A DNA stretch of 64,000 bases from Microstegium vimineum (lineage: Eukaryota; Streptophyta; Magnoliopsida; Poales; Poaceae). Within the stretch, counting starts at the first letter, position 1, and every line of letters begins with the position of its first letter. The notes under the pieces are model-generated. The model saw nothing but the letters and a program-made list of their open reading frames with translations, ran no database searches and was not told where the DNA came from. Positions 23,684 through 35,043 of the stretch are shown one piece after another. A program made the position numbers and the translations under genes. The DNA lies in assembly GCA_022036555.1 (NCBI GenBank), contig CM039126.1, positions 30,775,925-30,839,924 on the forward strand, read 5' to 3'.

Positions 23684-24830
23684 CCTCGAAAGGGGGTTCG
23701 ACAGCTACCCTCGAGTACCCAAGGACAAAAATGGCCTCGGGTTATGGACTTCGATCCACCCCAAAATCTCGAGGGGACAAAGGCCGGCCCACGAACGGGC
23801 TCGATAGCCCCCCTCGAGTGCCCGAGGTCTGGGGAGACCTCGGGTTATCGACTCCAGTCTACTCCCCAGTCTCGAATGGATAAAGGTTGGCCCTTACGCA
23901 GGGTTCGACAGCCTCCCTCGAGGACTCGAGCCCAACAGGCAAAGGCATAGGTATGTCCCCAAGTTCAATACAACTACCTGCTTTTCCCCCTCGGCGTTCC
24001 ACAAGGCAGGACTCCTCCTTCTGAGGATAGCGTCGGATGACAAACCATCCGTCAAACCTTGAGGGAGCGAAGGCTGGCCCTTACATAGGGTTCGACAGCC
24101 GCCCTCGAGTACCTGAGGTCAGGAAGGACCCATGGTTAACGGACTCAGGTCCACCCCTAAATCTTGAGGGAGCAAAGGCTGGCTCCACGAACGGGGTTCG
24201 ACAGCCGCCCTCGAGTATGCGAGTCAGGGATATCCCGGGGGGGCCAGGTGCGTGCCCCTAGCTCGAGAACGAACTCTCGAGGTCCCCTGGGACATATCCG
24301 AGGCATAACCACGGAATACCTAAGGATCCCTACGTTGGGAGGCATCGAGCCACCAACTCCTATCGAACGGGGTTGGCACCTTGGTAAGCCATACGGTCTT
24401 GCTTAGTAAGCCCTACCATCTTACTGTAATGAGAATGCCTCCGGGCTGCTAATCGACCCCTATCGAATGGGGCACGAGTTCTCACTCGGATTTTTACCCG
24501 TACTGGGCACCATTTCTAATGGACTCATGCCCGACACCAGCTCACCGAGGACTTCGGGCTCGTCCTAACGAGGATAGCATGATGCTCTTCACCCCACAAT
24601 CCGAACGCAAGGATCCGTGGGAAGGACGCTATGAGGTAGTGAAGGTCTAGCCATTCGAGGGCTCGAGGGCCCAACTACGCACGGCACCCCTCGACGAAAG
24701 AGGGTCGAAAACACTCGTGACCTGGCAGACACAGTTGACCTCTCAGTAGGGGCGTTGTGACTCCAGTTATGCTCAAGGGAGCGAAGGCTGGCCCTCGGCA
24801 GGGTTCGACAGCCGCCCTCGAACACCTCTC
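23684..24830 (+). repeat. Degenerate tandem repeats in the E1 3' region
   Basis: Five to seven diverged units, spaced very roughly 110-170 bp apart, share the pattern gcaaaggctggccc...gggttcgacagccgccctcgagtacc (cores near 23684, 23780, 23890, 24070, 24175 and 24785). The short open frames here are by-products of the repeat. No gene is supported. Confidence 0.6.
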
Positions 24831-24904
24831 TTTTCAGGGAAAGGGACGCCCATAGCCCGGCAAACGAAATCGACCCCTCGGTAGGGCATCACGTCTCCAG
24901 CTAC

Positions 24905-25153
24905 CCTTAAAACCCCTCGATACAACATATCATAGCCCCTAGAGGAGTTCTTAATCACTCCTCTGGGGCCTCGGGGGGCTACCCCGCGGGGTGCGCTCGC
25001 GCGCACCCCACGGAGAATCAAACTTCTTACTGACCCTGCAGGTCGAGGGCGAAAGCTTCGGGTAATCCTTACTCCCCCCCCCCCCCCGAGAAAACACATA
25101 TCACAGCCCCCAGAGGAGTTCTCAAATCACTCCTCTGGGGCCTTGGGGGCTAC
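24905..25153 (+). repeat. Duplicated polypurine-tract region of E1 with hairpin arms
   Basis: The 3' LTR is preceded by ggggccttgggggctac, a standard polypurine tract. About 50 bp containing the tract and an inverted repeat (gaggagtt...actcctc) occurs twice, near 24935-24985 and 25103-25153. The first copy ends in ggggggctacc without an LTR behind it. A run of about 14 Cs lies between them. Confidence 0.7.
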
Positions 25154-26597
25154 TGTCGGGTACGAAGGTAAGGGGTAACCTAAATCCTTCGATAATTTAA
25201 CGCTAAACATAGCAACCATTTTTAAGACAAGAACCAGCCCACTGCTCAAGTCAGTAAGGAAAGGCCCATCTCACGAAGGCCTCCTGCACCGGCCGTAGCG
25301 ACCCGTAGTGGGTCGGCCTGCTTCGGGGAAGAGACGGACGAGGGGCCGAACGAATGACCCCTCCGCCTCCACCTCGATGCCGAATGACGGACGAGGGGCC
25401 GAACGAACGACCCCTCCGCCTCCACCTCGACACTGAATGACGGGCGAGGGGTCGATACGAACGACCCCTCCGCCTCCACCTCAACGTAGAATGACGGGCG
25501 AGGGGTCGAACGAACGACCCCTCCGCCTCTCCCTCGATCCCGAGTGACGGACCGAGGGTCGAACGAACGACCCCTCGGCCCCTACCTCGATCTCTCAGAC
25601 TCCGCCTCCGCTCCGCCTCCACCTCGACGCCGAGTGACGGAAAGAGGTCAAACAAACGACCCCTCAACGGGGAGCTCGATCAGCCCAACTGCTCCCGGTA
25701 TGGGTTAAAGTAAACCTGCCTAACGCCATGGGCGCCCGCGTCCGCTGTCAAATCCGTCAACTCTCTGCCATGTCTCTGACTCCTGTCAGCTGTGTTGCCA
25801 CTGTAACCACACCGCGAGTATGGACTCCAGAAGCACCCCCTCGAGATGTGAACAGTGCGGCCCTTGACGACGACTTCAGGGATACGACAGAGCCACGCAG
25901 GGCTCGACCACCCCCCCTCGACCAGGGGGCTCGACCCCTACCTCCGACAACTCCAGTATGGGGCCCGTCCCATCCGCCCCGTCTCGCTTCAGCTGTGGGA
26001 TTCACGCCCGCCTGCGGAAGCTATGCCGCGACGTGCCGCGACGACTTCTACTGCCACCACGACCCGGAGCGCTAGAAGGACGGGAAGGCCACGCCACCAC
26101 AGTGCTCGACGTCCCTTCGCTAGCACTATGCCGCGGACACGTCGCCCATGCCACAACAGTTTAGGACCATGTACCCTCGGGCCTCCCCTTGGTCTATAAA
26201 AGGGGACGCCGAGGTAGAAGAGAGGGAGGACGATCATCTTCCGATCCGACATCTGATCAGAGAGATCCCTAGACTCTCAGACAACTCCACACTCACACTC
26301 CACACATCCCGTCGCTCGATCGACCCCTCGAGCGACGAACCCACCGCCTAGGGTAGCCCTGCTAGCCTTAGGCATCAGCTCACTCTGAGCAGCTCCGTGC
26401 AAACCAGCTTGTACCCCCCTGTACGAGCACTTTGGGTGCGAGATAATACAAGTCATCCTCCCCCGCTGGACGTAGGGCCTTCTTTGCCCGAACTAGGATA
26501 AATCTTGTGTCCATCATGCATCACATCTGGGAGAGGGAGCACGCAATATTCAAATTTACTAGTTGGTGGTCTTGACCCCCGGGTCATAACACCGACA
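25154..26597 (+). repeat. 3' LTR of E1
   Basis: Direct repeat of 657-2081 with the same ends. It is 1444 bp against 1425 bp for the 5' copy; part of the difference lies in the internal 55-bp-type repeat array near 25325-25660. TATA (gtctataaaagg) recurs near 26192-26203. Confidence 0.92.
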
Positions 26598-27440
26598 CAA
26601 CTCCTATAGGCTGATTCTAGAGAATGGATGGACAGATGGATTCCATGGTTGTCTTGTATTTGGATTGGTATTTGTGTTTGAGTTCATTTGGGGTTAATTC
26701 ATACCTGTGTAGCCACCAATGAACAACTTTTATTGAATTTAGGAATCAAATTCTATAGCTGAGGCCTACCTATTTTCAAACTAGATTGTGATGTCTTTGT
26801 ACCCATTTCAATGTTGCTCATACAGTTTGATCTTTCGCCATGAAACTTAGCCATACAGTGGTAACACCATAGATGAACTATGGTACTGCAGTTGTGTGGC
26901 TGTGTTTTATGGAGAAAGCAGAACTGGTCAGCACAATTGATAAGCTAAGCTGAGGCCATACATGTTGAATTTCAGAAAATGAGCACTTGTTATGTTACAA
27001 TGACTATTTTCTTGCACCACCTGCTCCCCCTTGTTGTCAATGATGCAAATGACTACTAATCTGAGGTGGACTTTTATGTTACTCTCATGTTTGTCATCAA
27101 ATCATGAGACATGTCCATACCTAAGTCTCTTAGGTATTGACATGTCCCCTAGTTCCATGGCTACCATGATCTTGTGGAAGGTTGTATTGTAACTTGTTGC
27201 CACCAATGATGATTAGCATATAGTCCTGTTGGTTGGGACATGTTAGCTGAGGCAATTTGTTTGTTCCTTTTTCGGTTATGCCAATGATGACGAGCTTTGT
27301 CAGGTTTATTGATCTCCCCCTTGTCGTCAATGATGCAAATAACTAATAATCTATGGTGGACTTTTATGTAACTCTCATGTTTGTCATCAAATCGTGAGAC
27401 ACGTCCATACCCAAGTCACTTTGGTATGGACGTGTAGCTG
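26598..27440. repeat. Spacer with a 127-bp direct duplication
   Basis: This is the right flank of E1. No gene is visible. A segment of about 127 bp starting ctcccccttgt(t/c)gtcaatgatgc occurs at about 27027-27153 and 27313-27440, with about 90 percent identity by eye. Each copy contains an inverted pair around gagacatgtccatacc...ggtattgacatgtc. Confidence 0.65.
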
Positions 27441-27559
27441 GGGAGCCTAGATGGGCGTCCGGCAGGTCGCGGTGGCGTGGGAGTCGCCCTCGACGGTGCC
27501 AGGCCGAGCAGCAGTAGCAGCAGCAAAACGAAAGAGGGGGCGAGAGAGGGAGGCGAAGG

Positions 27560-27800
27560 AGGACTTACCGGTTTAATAGGCCTCCTCCTTGCCGCTCCAT
27601 GATCTGCGGAGCGGCAAGGCTGCCGCTCCATGGCTGGGGGAGCGGTAGCCTTGCCGCTCTGCAGATCATGGAGCGGCAAGGGCGGTCCCAACCCGAGCGC
27701 TTTGACCGGTCCTATGCTGAGTCAGCCCCTTGCCGCTCCACCATGCATGGAGCGGCAAAGGAGAAATGCCGCTCCATGGCTGATGGAGCGGCCAAAAGTG
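27560..27800. repeat. Cluster of palindromic TTGCCGCTCCATG motifs
   Basis: At least five copies of gccgctccatg or its reverse complement catggagcggc alternate here, for example ttgccgctccatgatctgcggagcggcaag. Such dense inverted short motifs resemble the subterminal arrays of CACTA-type transposons, but no terminal CACTA or target duplication was found. The open frames with repeated MERQ are products of the motif. Confidence 0.5.
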
Positions 27801-27867
27801 TTAGTAATAAAAAAAGTCATTCGGTGTTAATTTTATATTTAGTTAAAAAATGTTAAAATTAAAAAAA

Positions 27868-28400
27868 TCTCAACATTATCTTTGCCGATGCGTTCCGCCA
27901 GCTCAACTACTCGAAGAAAGACCTCCTCCCGGCGAGCTTCCCCTTCTGGGGGATCATCCCAGATAAGGCATCCACACCAGTGGGGAAGATCACCCTTCCT
28001 GTGAAGTTCGGCGACTAGGACCACTTCAGGGTCGAAAACATCAACTTCATCGTCGCCGACTTCGAGACAGCCTACCCCACGCGATACTCGGTCGCCCGGC
28101 GTTCGCCAAGCTAATGGCGGTCCCGCACTATACCTACATGGTGCTGAAGATCCCAACACCGCAGGGCATCCTCAGCCTCCGCACCAACTTGAAGATCGCA
28201 TACGAGTGCGAGCAGCAGACAATCAACGCCGCCGAAAAGCCCCGTGTCCAGGACACGTACAACTCCGAAACCAGCGACAAGCCCGTCGCAAAGAAGCCGA
28301 AAGAAGAAGGGCCAGCAACGACTACCGCCGACCTCTCCCGCAACTAGATGTAGAGACCCTCAGACCTCAGCGGTGCGAGAGCATTTAAAAGTTTAAAGTA
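27868..28400 (+). pseudogene. E4: 5'-truncated gag-protease fragment of the LTR-A family
   Basis: Broken frames read NIIFADAFRQLNYSKKDLLP and ITLPVKFGD, then HFRVENINFIVADFETAY, matching the protease region at 33172-33500 in E5. There are several stops and frameshifts. Gag and the protease active-site start are missing on the left, where the AT-rich sequence before 27868 is unrelated. Confidence 0.65.
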
Positions 28401-28476
28401 TTCTAATAAAGTTTGTACTATGTACCTCTCCATTAATAAATAAAGGTGTGGCGTTTCTTCCCCATACTCCGTTTAA

Positions 28477-28640
28477 ACAATTCGACCTCTACAAAATGCT
28501 CACGGCGTTCGGCGACCACTACAAAACGCTAACGGCGTTCGGCGACCACTACAAAACGCTAACGGCGTTCGATGACCTCTCCAAAACACTCCCTCGTCAT
28601 TTGACGACCACTCCAAAACGCTTTAAGGCGTTCTTGCCAA
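28477..28640 (+). repeat. E4 30-bp tandem repeat
   Basis: About five units of cgacc(t/a)ctacaaaacgct(c/a)acggcgtt, the same unit as at 35044-35230 in E5. The following 28640-29060 is also homologous to 35370-35755. This marks E4 and E5 as members of one family. Confidence 0.75.
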
Positions 28641-29220
28641 ACAGCCTGACCACAACCAGAAAGCTTCCGAAGCTGGCTTACCGATTAACCAAAGCGCATA
28701 GAAGTAGCAACCCTATATGCTATGACTATATCGATAGGCCTCCCAAGTGGCGGCTCCCAATCAACCGGGGGTCATCACTTAGGTCGGAAGCCATGAGTTT
28801 ATGCGCCCAGAATTTGTACACGACCACGACACGGTCGACGACTCTACAAGTAGCATGGCTTTTCGCCCAACGTCTGCAAGAATGGTCTCCACAGGCCCTA
28901 GTCAAGCCACGATCGAGCCTCTCGGAAAAAGGTCATGTCCCTGGCATCCCCCTAAGAGTGCATGAGTTGCTCACCCTCTGCACCGTGGGTTGCCAGCAGC
29001 GTACCCCCTTGATAATCCCTATGACACCTACGCGTACAGAGGCTCTGGGTCCTACGATCTAGGCCATGGGGAACTCAAGGCCGAACGATCCATCTCTACG
29101 ACTCATGACTTAGCAAGCACGACAGGACATACAAGTGAAACAAAAGCTCACCACCTCGAATATAATACAACTTTGTAGTATTTCACTTACAGGTCCGACT
29201 ACTTGTATCCGAGATACAAA

Positions 29221-29594
29221 CTACTGTTGTCCTGCAGCAAACAAATCTACGTCCCTAACTATGGCCTCGGCCACCAGCTCGGCTTCGACCTCCAGGCGGT
29301 CCATCTCCACGTTCGACGTCCCCGCCGCAAATCCAGTCGCCGCCCGACCAAGATCCAGCTTCGGGTAGTGCGACTGCAACATGGCAAAACCATGAGCAGT
29401 CACGCTCTGCGCCGCTAAGGTCATGAACGATCAGAGCCTGCCCCAAAGGCCTCGAACCCTCGACAAGACAACCTCCATGGTCGCCTACTCGGCGTGTTCA
29501 GGAATAAGTACCTGCCCATCAACACATTCAACCACGGGGGCGACATACCTCGCCAGCGACCAGAAATGGCCGTAGTAAGCATCCACCTTCGCCT
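29221..29594 (-). pseudogene. E4 antisense gene, C-terminal piece
   Basis: Minus-strand frames read YYGHFWSLARYVAP, then HYPKLDLGRAATGFAAGT and LEVEAELVAEAIVRDVD, the usual C-terminus of the antisense genes of Tat-type elements. Stops near 29475 and 29427 break it. The gene is split by E3, whose GCAGG duplication lies at 29595-29599; its remaining part continues at 39382. Confidence 0.55.
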
Positions 29595-29599
29595 GCAGG

Positions 29600-30436
29600 T
29601 GATGAGGACAATACCACGCTGGTCACGTCTACGCCATCATCTTTTCCAATTTGCAACTCATCTCCAACTCAGCTGCCACGTCGACTTCGACTCTGTTTTG
29701 GAGTCCAGGACCAGCAAGGAGTAAAAGGGACGCCCAGGATGCATACGGACTCCGTTTTCGATGATTCACCCACGGATCGAAAGATAATTTCATAAGGAAT
29801 CCAATGGAGTTGGTTTGAGGCCCAAATTCTTTATGAGTCATCAGGAAACGTTGAAACAATTCAGCATCCAGAATCCGCTCTGGTGCTGCGTCACCTATTT
29901 TGGGCCAACTTGGCCATGTATCGAGTCGGGCCTTAAGCCCAAGTTGTGGGCACCCCCTCTGGTCGCCTCCAACCCTAGTATGTCTCTCCTTTATATTCCA
30001 CGTAGCCACCGCCATTGAAACTCGGGTTTTTGTTTTAGAGTTTAGTTTTCCATCGAGAAACTGAATCATTCATTGTAACTGTGTTGATTAGTCCTTTTAC
30101 AGTGATTCAGGGCCTCTCGTTCTTGATCTCCTCCACTGTGTCGATTAGTCCTTTGGAACCGAGTTCTTGAACCCCTCTATTGATATTCACATCATTCATA
30201 TTTGCAATTTCAAATTGCGTGTTTTTACCTTATTGCTTGTGTTCTTCGATTTGCTTGCAGGAATAGCCTTATTGGCGAGGTCAATCAAGTTGTGCTTGGT
30301 TGATAACCATCGAAGCAGTAGTGTAATGGTTGCAGGGTTCGAATCGTGTCTGATTTGAAGCCAGATCGCCAACGTCAAGTTCTCCACCAATCGAATTTAT
30401 CGGTTACCTCACGGAAGATCGGTCCAGTACTCATCA
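29600..30436 (+). repeat. 5' LTR of E3
   Basis: 837-bp direct repeat of 38539-39376 with the same termini, preceded by GCAGG. Confidence 0.9.
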
Positions 30437-30437
30437 A

Positions 30438-30449
30438 TTGGTATCAGAG
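30438..30449 (+). other. Primer-binding site of E3 (initiator tRNA-Met)
   Basis: TTGGTATCAGAGC starts two bases after the LTR. TGGTATCAGAGC is the classical complement of the 3' end of plant initiator tRNA-Met. Confidence 0.88.
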
Positions 30450-31777
30450 CTTTAGGTTTACCTGAGCTATAATCTCGTTTGCCTTAGCTTCATATTTTTT
30501 CATTACCTAGATTCCACAAAAGCGCCCAAAAAAAGTTTTCAATCTCCGCTGTCCTATCACCTTTTGTGCCTCGCAATTTCGTTTTCATATTTTCTTTGTT
30601 GAGTTTGTGTCCGTGGTTGAGTCAGGTTGCTGGTTTAGATTGTGTTTGTCATCGTAGTTCAATTGCACCGTTGTTGTTCTTTGTTTCCGCCGCTATCCCC
30701 TCCACCATTCCCAAACAACAAGTCGAAGCCACCACTTTACTCGACTTGCTACCGCTAGCCACCTTGTGTGATCTCTCGCCGCCGCGCAAACCCTGGATAG
30801 GTTGCCAACCGCTATTTTTTTCACCTGCATCGCAGCCCTCCTTACATCATCAGGCGAATACCTGCTGCTGTTAGTCAGAGGGACACTTGATCCTATGATC
30901 GGTGTTGGAGTTTAGGGACGTTTTGCCCTAAATGCCGCCGTCGCCGTCGTCGTCGTCGTCGTGTTGTGCCTTTCGGAAAACATAACTTGACATACCTTCG
31001 GTAAAACAGGCATAACTTTTCGCTCATTTGTCAGAAAAATCTGAAAAAAAAAATGTGGAGCTTCTTGACATCACTTGGAGCTGACCCAAACTAACCTGAC
31101 CTTTGGTCTGTTTGGTTTCATCAAAATTGCCAAAACAAATCGGGAAAATAAAGAAAAAATTTGTCAAAGTTTCTGCATGCTTTTCAGAGAACTTGCGGAA
31201 TTTCTGTAGACCACATCACACCTCAGTTGAAGGTGCCAATTTTTGTGGTTACATCTTTTGTGATCCTTGTTCAGAGAAAAATATAAAAAAATAGTGAAAA
31301 AATAAAAAAGTTTGATTCCTACTAGTGCCTTTTGGGAAAATCCGGGGAAATTCAGCAAAAAGGAAAAATCCGGACTACTTGCTTGCTCTGTGAGTTCCTT
31401 CCATCGTCCTTTGTTTGGTCTTGCTGCGCTAGGTCTAGACACATCTTAGCCAGCAATTGTGATTTGTACTTTGGATACTTATTGAACTTAGCTAAATCTG
31501 CATTCGTTATTTGCTAATCCTTGCTACTCATAGTGTGCCTTCCCAAAGCTCTACATATACTTCTGTCAGCACAGGTTCATCTTCCAACTGTTACCACACT
31601 TAACAATCGATTGCTTCACCAATTTGGTTTTACTCCTGTTTGGCTTTGGTAAGAACACTTGCAAGACGGTGGTAAGTCGCTTGTGATTTTGCATTCCACT
31701 TTCACCACCACCACCACTTGGTTCCTTTTAGTTGATAGGGATAATACTTTGGTGTTGTCTTTTTCTATCTTCTAACC
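30450..31777 (+). other. E3 leader without a supported gene
   Basis: This 1.3-kb untranslated leader lies between the primer site and gag. It contains small introns or decayed DNA with many stops and a short GTC-rich run (tcgtcgtcgtcgtcg near 30947). I see no gene in it. Confidence 0.5.
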
Positions 31778-32404
31778 ATGTTAGGATCTCCGACGGATTT
31801 CAATGAGTGCATGTCCAAGGGCGAGCTTACAACGTTCATCAATGAACAATGCAGTCTTATGAACGAGCTAACGTGCAACGTGAACAATCTGGTCACCCGC
31901 ATTGAGCAGGTTGAACAAAACCGTCCACCTCCTCGAGATAATGATGATGATGGGGATGTTTTTTATGATGGAGATGTGGATGCTGACGGTGATACACGTA
32001 ACCATCGCCGCTAAAACTTCAATCGTCATGGTATGGGAGGTAATAATCATGGTAATAATGATCCTTTCGCTAAAATTAAATTTAGCCTACCTCCTTTTGC
32101 TGGTAATATTGATCCTAAGGCATACTTAGATTGGGAGCTTGCTGTTCAACAAAAATTTGATTCTCATAATGTACCTGCTGAGCATAGAGTTAGACTTGCT
32201 ACTAGTGAGTTTACTAATTTTGATTTGTTTTGGTGGAGTGATCTTTGCAGTGCTGGTAATACTGCTGTTGTGCCTCAAACTTTGAATGTTTTAAAGCAAC
32301 GCATGAAATCTCGTTTTGTTCCACCTTATTACCAACGTGATTTACGCTTCAAACTGCAAACTTTAAAACAAGGCGATAAAGGCGTAGAAGCATACTATCA
32401 AGAA
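31778..32404 (+). pseudogene. E3 gag, N-terminal half
   Basis: The frame starts at ATG 31778 and contains the Gag core KIKFSLPPFAG, KAYLDWELAVQQKF, EFTNFDLFWW and VPPYYQRDLRFKLQ. One TAA at 32012 interrupts it and can be explained by CAA to TAA. Near 32400, at GVEAYYQEL, it joins in frame to a different Gag (E5). The rest of E3 gag and all of its pol are absent. Confidence 0.75.
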
Positions 32405-33645
32405 TTGTTTATTGGTACGGACAATCTCCGAAACAAGTTGGCACGGAAGAACATAACAACCATAGAAGAGCTCATAACGATCGCGAATCCTTACGCCAAT
32501 CAAGACGACGCCACCCGCAGCAGGGAGAGCAGGCGGCGCTACTCTCGATCCACGGAATGTACAAGGGATAGTGATAGCCGACCATATTACCGTAGCAAAG
32601 AAAGGGCCGGCGACCACCGGGACTACCGATCGGGCAACTCCGAGCGCTACCCACAGAGGTACGATTATAGGCGTGAAGACCGCTACATCGGCAACACAAA
32701 CACTCGACCAAAGAAGAACTATGACGCTAGCTACGAGAAGGTCCACGACGGCCCATGCCCCATCCATAAAAACTCCAAGCACTCCATGCGCGAGTGTGAG
32801 CTCCTCGAGTCAGCGGTACGGGGAAGAAGTGACAAGATAGCATAGAAAAATGACTCCTACAAGGGCAACGACCAAGAACACCGGCCCCGGAATTCCGACC
32901 AGCTTCAATGACGTACTCCATCTTCGGGGGCAACGTGGTTGTGGGAGAGAGGAGACTCCGTCAAGTATGCAAGGATGTCTATTCGGTTGCAGCAATAGGA
33001 GATGATTCGGCAAACGCTCGCTACCTCGACTGGTCGGAACAACCAATTAGCTTCTCCGAAGAGGACGAGTGGATGGATTATGGATACCCCGACCGCTTTC
33101 CACTCATTGTTGATCCAACCATCGCCACATGCCGCTTCAGGAAGGTGCTGGTTGACGACAGCAGTGCCCTCAATATCATATTCGCCGATGCATTCCGCCA
33201 ACTCGATTACTCCAAGAAGGACCTCCTACCCGCGAATTTCTCCTTCTAATGATCATCCCTAATAAGGCATCAACACCTGTAGGCCGGATCACCCTGCCCG
33301 TGCAGTTTGGCGACCAAAACCACTTCAGGGTGGAGAACATTAACTTCATCATTGCAAACTTCGAGACAGCCTACCACGCGATACTCGGTCGACCAGCACT
33401 CGCCAAACTCATGGCAGTCCTGCACTACACATACATGGTGCTCAAGATCCCGATGCAACAAGGCATCCTCAGCCTCCGTACCAACCTAAAGATCGCATAC
33501 GACTGCGAGTAGGAGACAATAAATGCCGTCGAGAGGCCCCGTATCCAAGATACGTACAAATCTGAAGCCAGCGACAACCCCTCCGCAAAGAAGCAAAATG
33601 AAGCAGCAGCGACCACCGCTGACCTCCCCTACGAGCAAGCGTAGA
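32405..33645 (+). pseudogene. E5: gag C-terminus and protease of the LTR-A family
   Basis: After the fusion point the sequence reads like Tat-type Gag C-termini: EELITIANPYANQDDA, a long Arg/Ser/Tyr/Asp-rich basic stretch, and the metal-binding-like CPIHKNSKHSMREC. TAG at 32843 can be explained by CAG. Protease follows in a shifted frame (32908-33249: YLDWSEQPISF, FPLIVDPTIATCRFRKVL, LVDDSSALNIIF) and another (33249-33512: HFRVENINFIIANFETAYHAILGRP). The frame stops near 33642 with no RT behind it, as in E4, so this family seems to be gag-protease only. Confidence 0.75.
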
Positions 33646-33653
33646 GACCGTTA

Positions 33654-34895
33654 TGTTGGGAATATGCCCTAGAGCTAATCATGTAGATGATTATATTCCG
33701 ATTGTATCCATGATTAATAAAGTGTTCTTTGAATATCCATTATAGACAACTAGTATTGATTGACGATTATGTGAATTGTTTGTGGAACTCAATTACTTGA
33801 ATGGTTATTCTAAAAGTTGTCCCTGGTCGGCATTCTTGTAAGAACACACTTGAATATTAGACCAGCACATGTATTAGTTGATGGCTATGTTTCACAAGTC
33901 ATAGACATGGAGATGTCAAACTAATAATGTGGGCACATGTGAGACATGTAGGCTGGACTGACCCAACAAGAGAAAGTCTCTATTCATGTCATGTACGTTA
34001 TGTCCTTAGACCTGAGATTGTGGTATGTACTCAAGATGTGAAACGATCTACTTAGAGACTATCAAACGCTACTCCGTTATTGGGTAGTTATAAAGGTGGT
34101 CCTTGGGTGGTCGGGAAACATGCTATGAGACATAGACAATCAAGATGGAATTTGCCCCTCTCTTCGTGAGAGAGATATCACTGGATCACTCATGTGATTG
34201 GATCAACAAATGCATGGCCATGCTTGGGTTAAGTGTTAACCCACGAGTTGAACCATATATCGAGTGGCAAAGGGAATAACTTGTACATGGTCATAGTGGT
34301 TCGTCTGATATGATCATAGCGTATGCATAGGAGTTGACACGCCTTGCTAGAGGCCGCTATCAACTATTGGTCGAGTAAGAGTACTTGGGCCATGTCTATG
34401 TATGCGTGAGCCCATAGGGTCGCACGCTTAAAGGGCTGGAAGCCTAATTCGGGTTGGACCCGAATTAGACTAGGTTTAGGGTTACTAATGGGCCTCCATC
34501 GTGGGAGCTCGTCAGGACGCCTATATAAGCAAGGGGTGGGCGCAGGGCGAGATTGATCCATGCCTTTTGGCAGCCGCCGTCGCCTCCCCACGCTCGCACC
34601 TTTTGCTCCTCGCGGACCTAGCAGTCCGGAGGCGCAACGCTTCCTCCCTGCACGTGCGGGATTCCTCAGAGGTGCTGCATCTGGAGCACAAGGACGAACC
34701 GCGCGAAGGGGACGTTGAGACGGACGACCACGCAACTGCACTGCCTGCTGCGACGCGCACGACTACATCAAGTCGTCTTCCGCTACACCTGCGCGTCTAG
34801 TGGTAATCCCGTAACCTATGGCTAGCAGTAGATCCTGGTTTATGAGGTCGAAAAGTTTTGTTTTCCGGCTAGCGTAGCAACCTTGTATTCCTTCA
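33654..34895 (+). repeat. Solo LTR inside E5
   Basis: A 1242-bp segment starts TGTTGGGAATATGCCC and ends in TTCA. It is flanked by exact CGTTA duplications (33649-33653 and 34896-34900). A TATA box (ctatataagc) lies near 34520. Removing it restores homology between E5 and E4 (gtagagacc...cctc). The ends look like a copia-type LTR; the family is inferred. Unequal recombination between LTRs would leave such a solo copy. Confidence 0.83.
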
Positions 34896-35043
34896 CGTTA
34901 GCCTCGGGCGATGCGAGAATATGTCCTAGCATAAACATAGTCCAATTAAAGCTTGTATTCTATACTCTTCCAATAATGAATAAAGGCGCCTTGTTTCCCA
35001 TACATTTTTTTTCTAACAGAACCTATTGAGAAAGTAAAACACT

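Larger units (their letters stand above)
657..26597 (+). mobile_element. E1: complete Ty3/gypsy LTR retrotransposon with an antisense gene, interrupted by E2
   Basis: Two LTRs (657-2081 and 25154-26597) share the same ends (TGTCGGG...CCGACA) and a common layout. Between them, in order, are a primer-binding site, gag, protease, RT, RNase H, integrase, repeat-rich DNA, an antisense gene, more repeats and a polypurine tract. RT-RNaseH-integrase order is that of Ty3/gypsy. Flanking 5-mers are aaact (652-656) and caact (26598-26602), a target duplication with one change. The span is 25.9 kb, of which about 10 kb is the nested E2. Gag and protease style plus the antisense gene suggest the Tat lineage (Grande/RIRE2-like); the lineage is inference. 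Multiple stops and frameshifts make this copy non-functional. Confidence 0.93.

Noticed and set aside
27416..27856. Frames with repeated MERQ/AAR motifs as genes
   Set aside because: They are produced by the palindromic gccgctccatg motif on both strands and have no conserved domain.
30290..30480. tRNA gene near the E3 LTR end (ggttcgaatc, ggtatcagagc)
   Set aside because: The sequence cannot be folded into a complete tRNA by eye; it is the LTR end and the primer-binding site, which is complementary to a tRNA.
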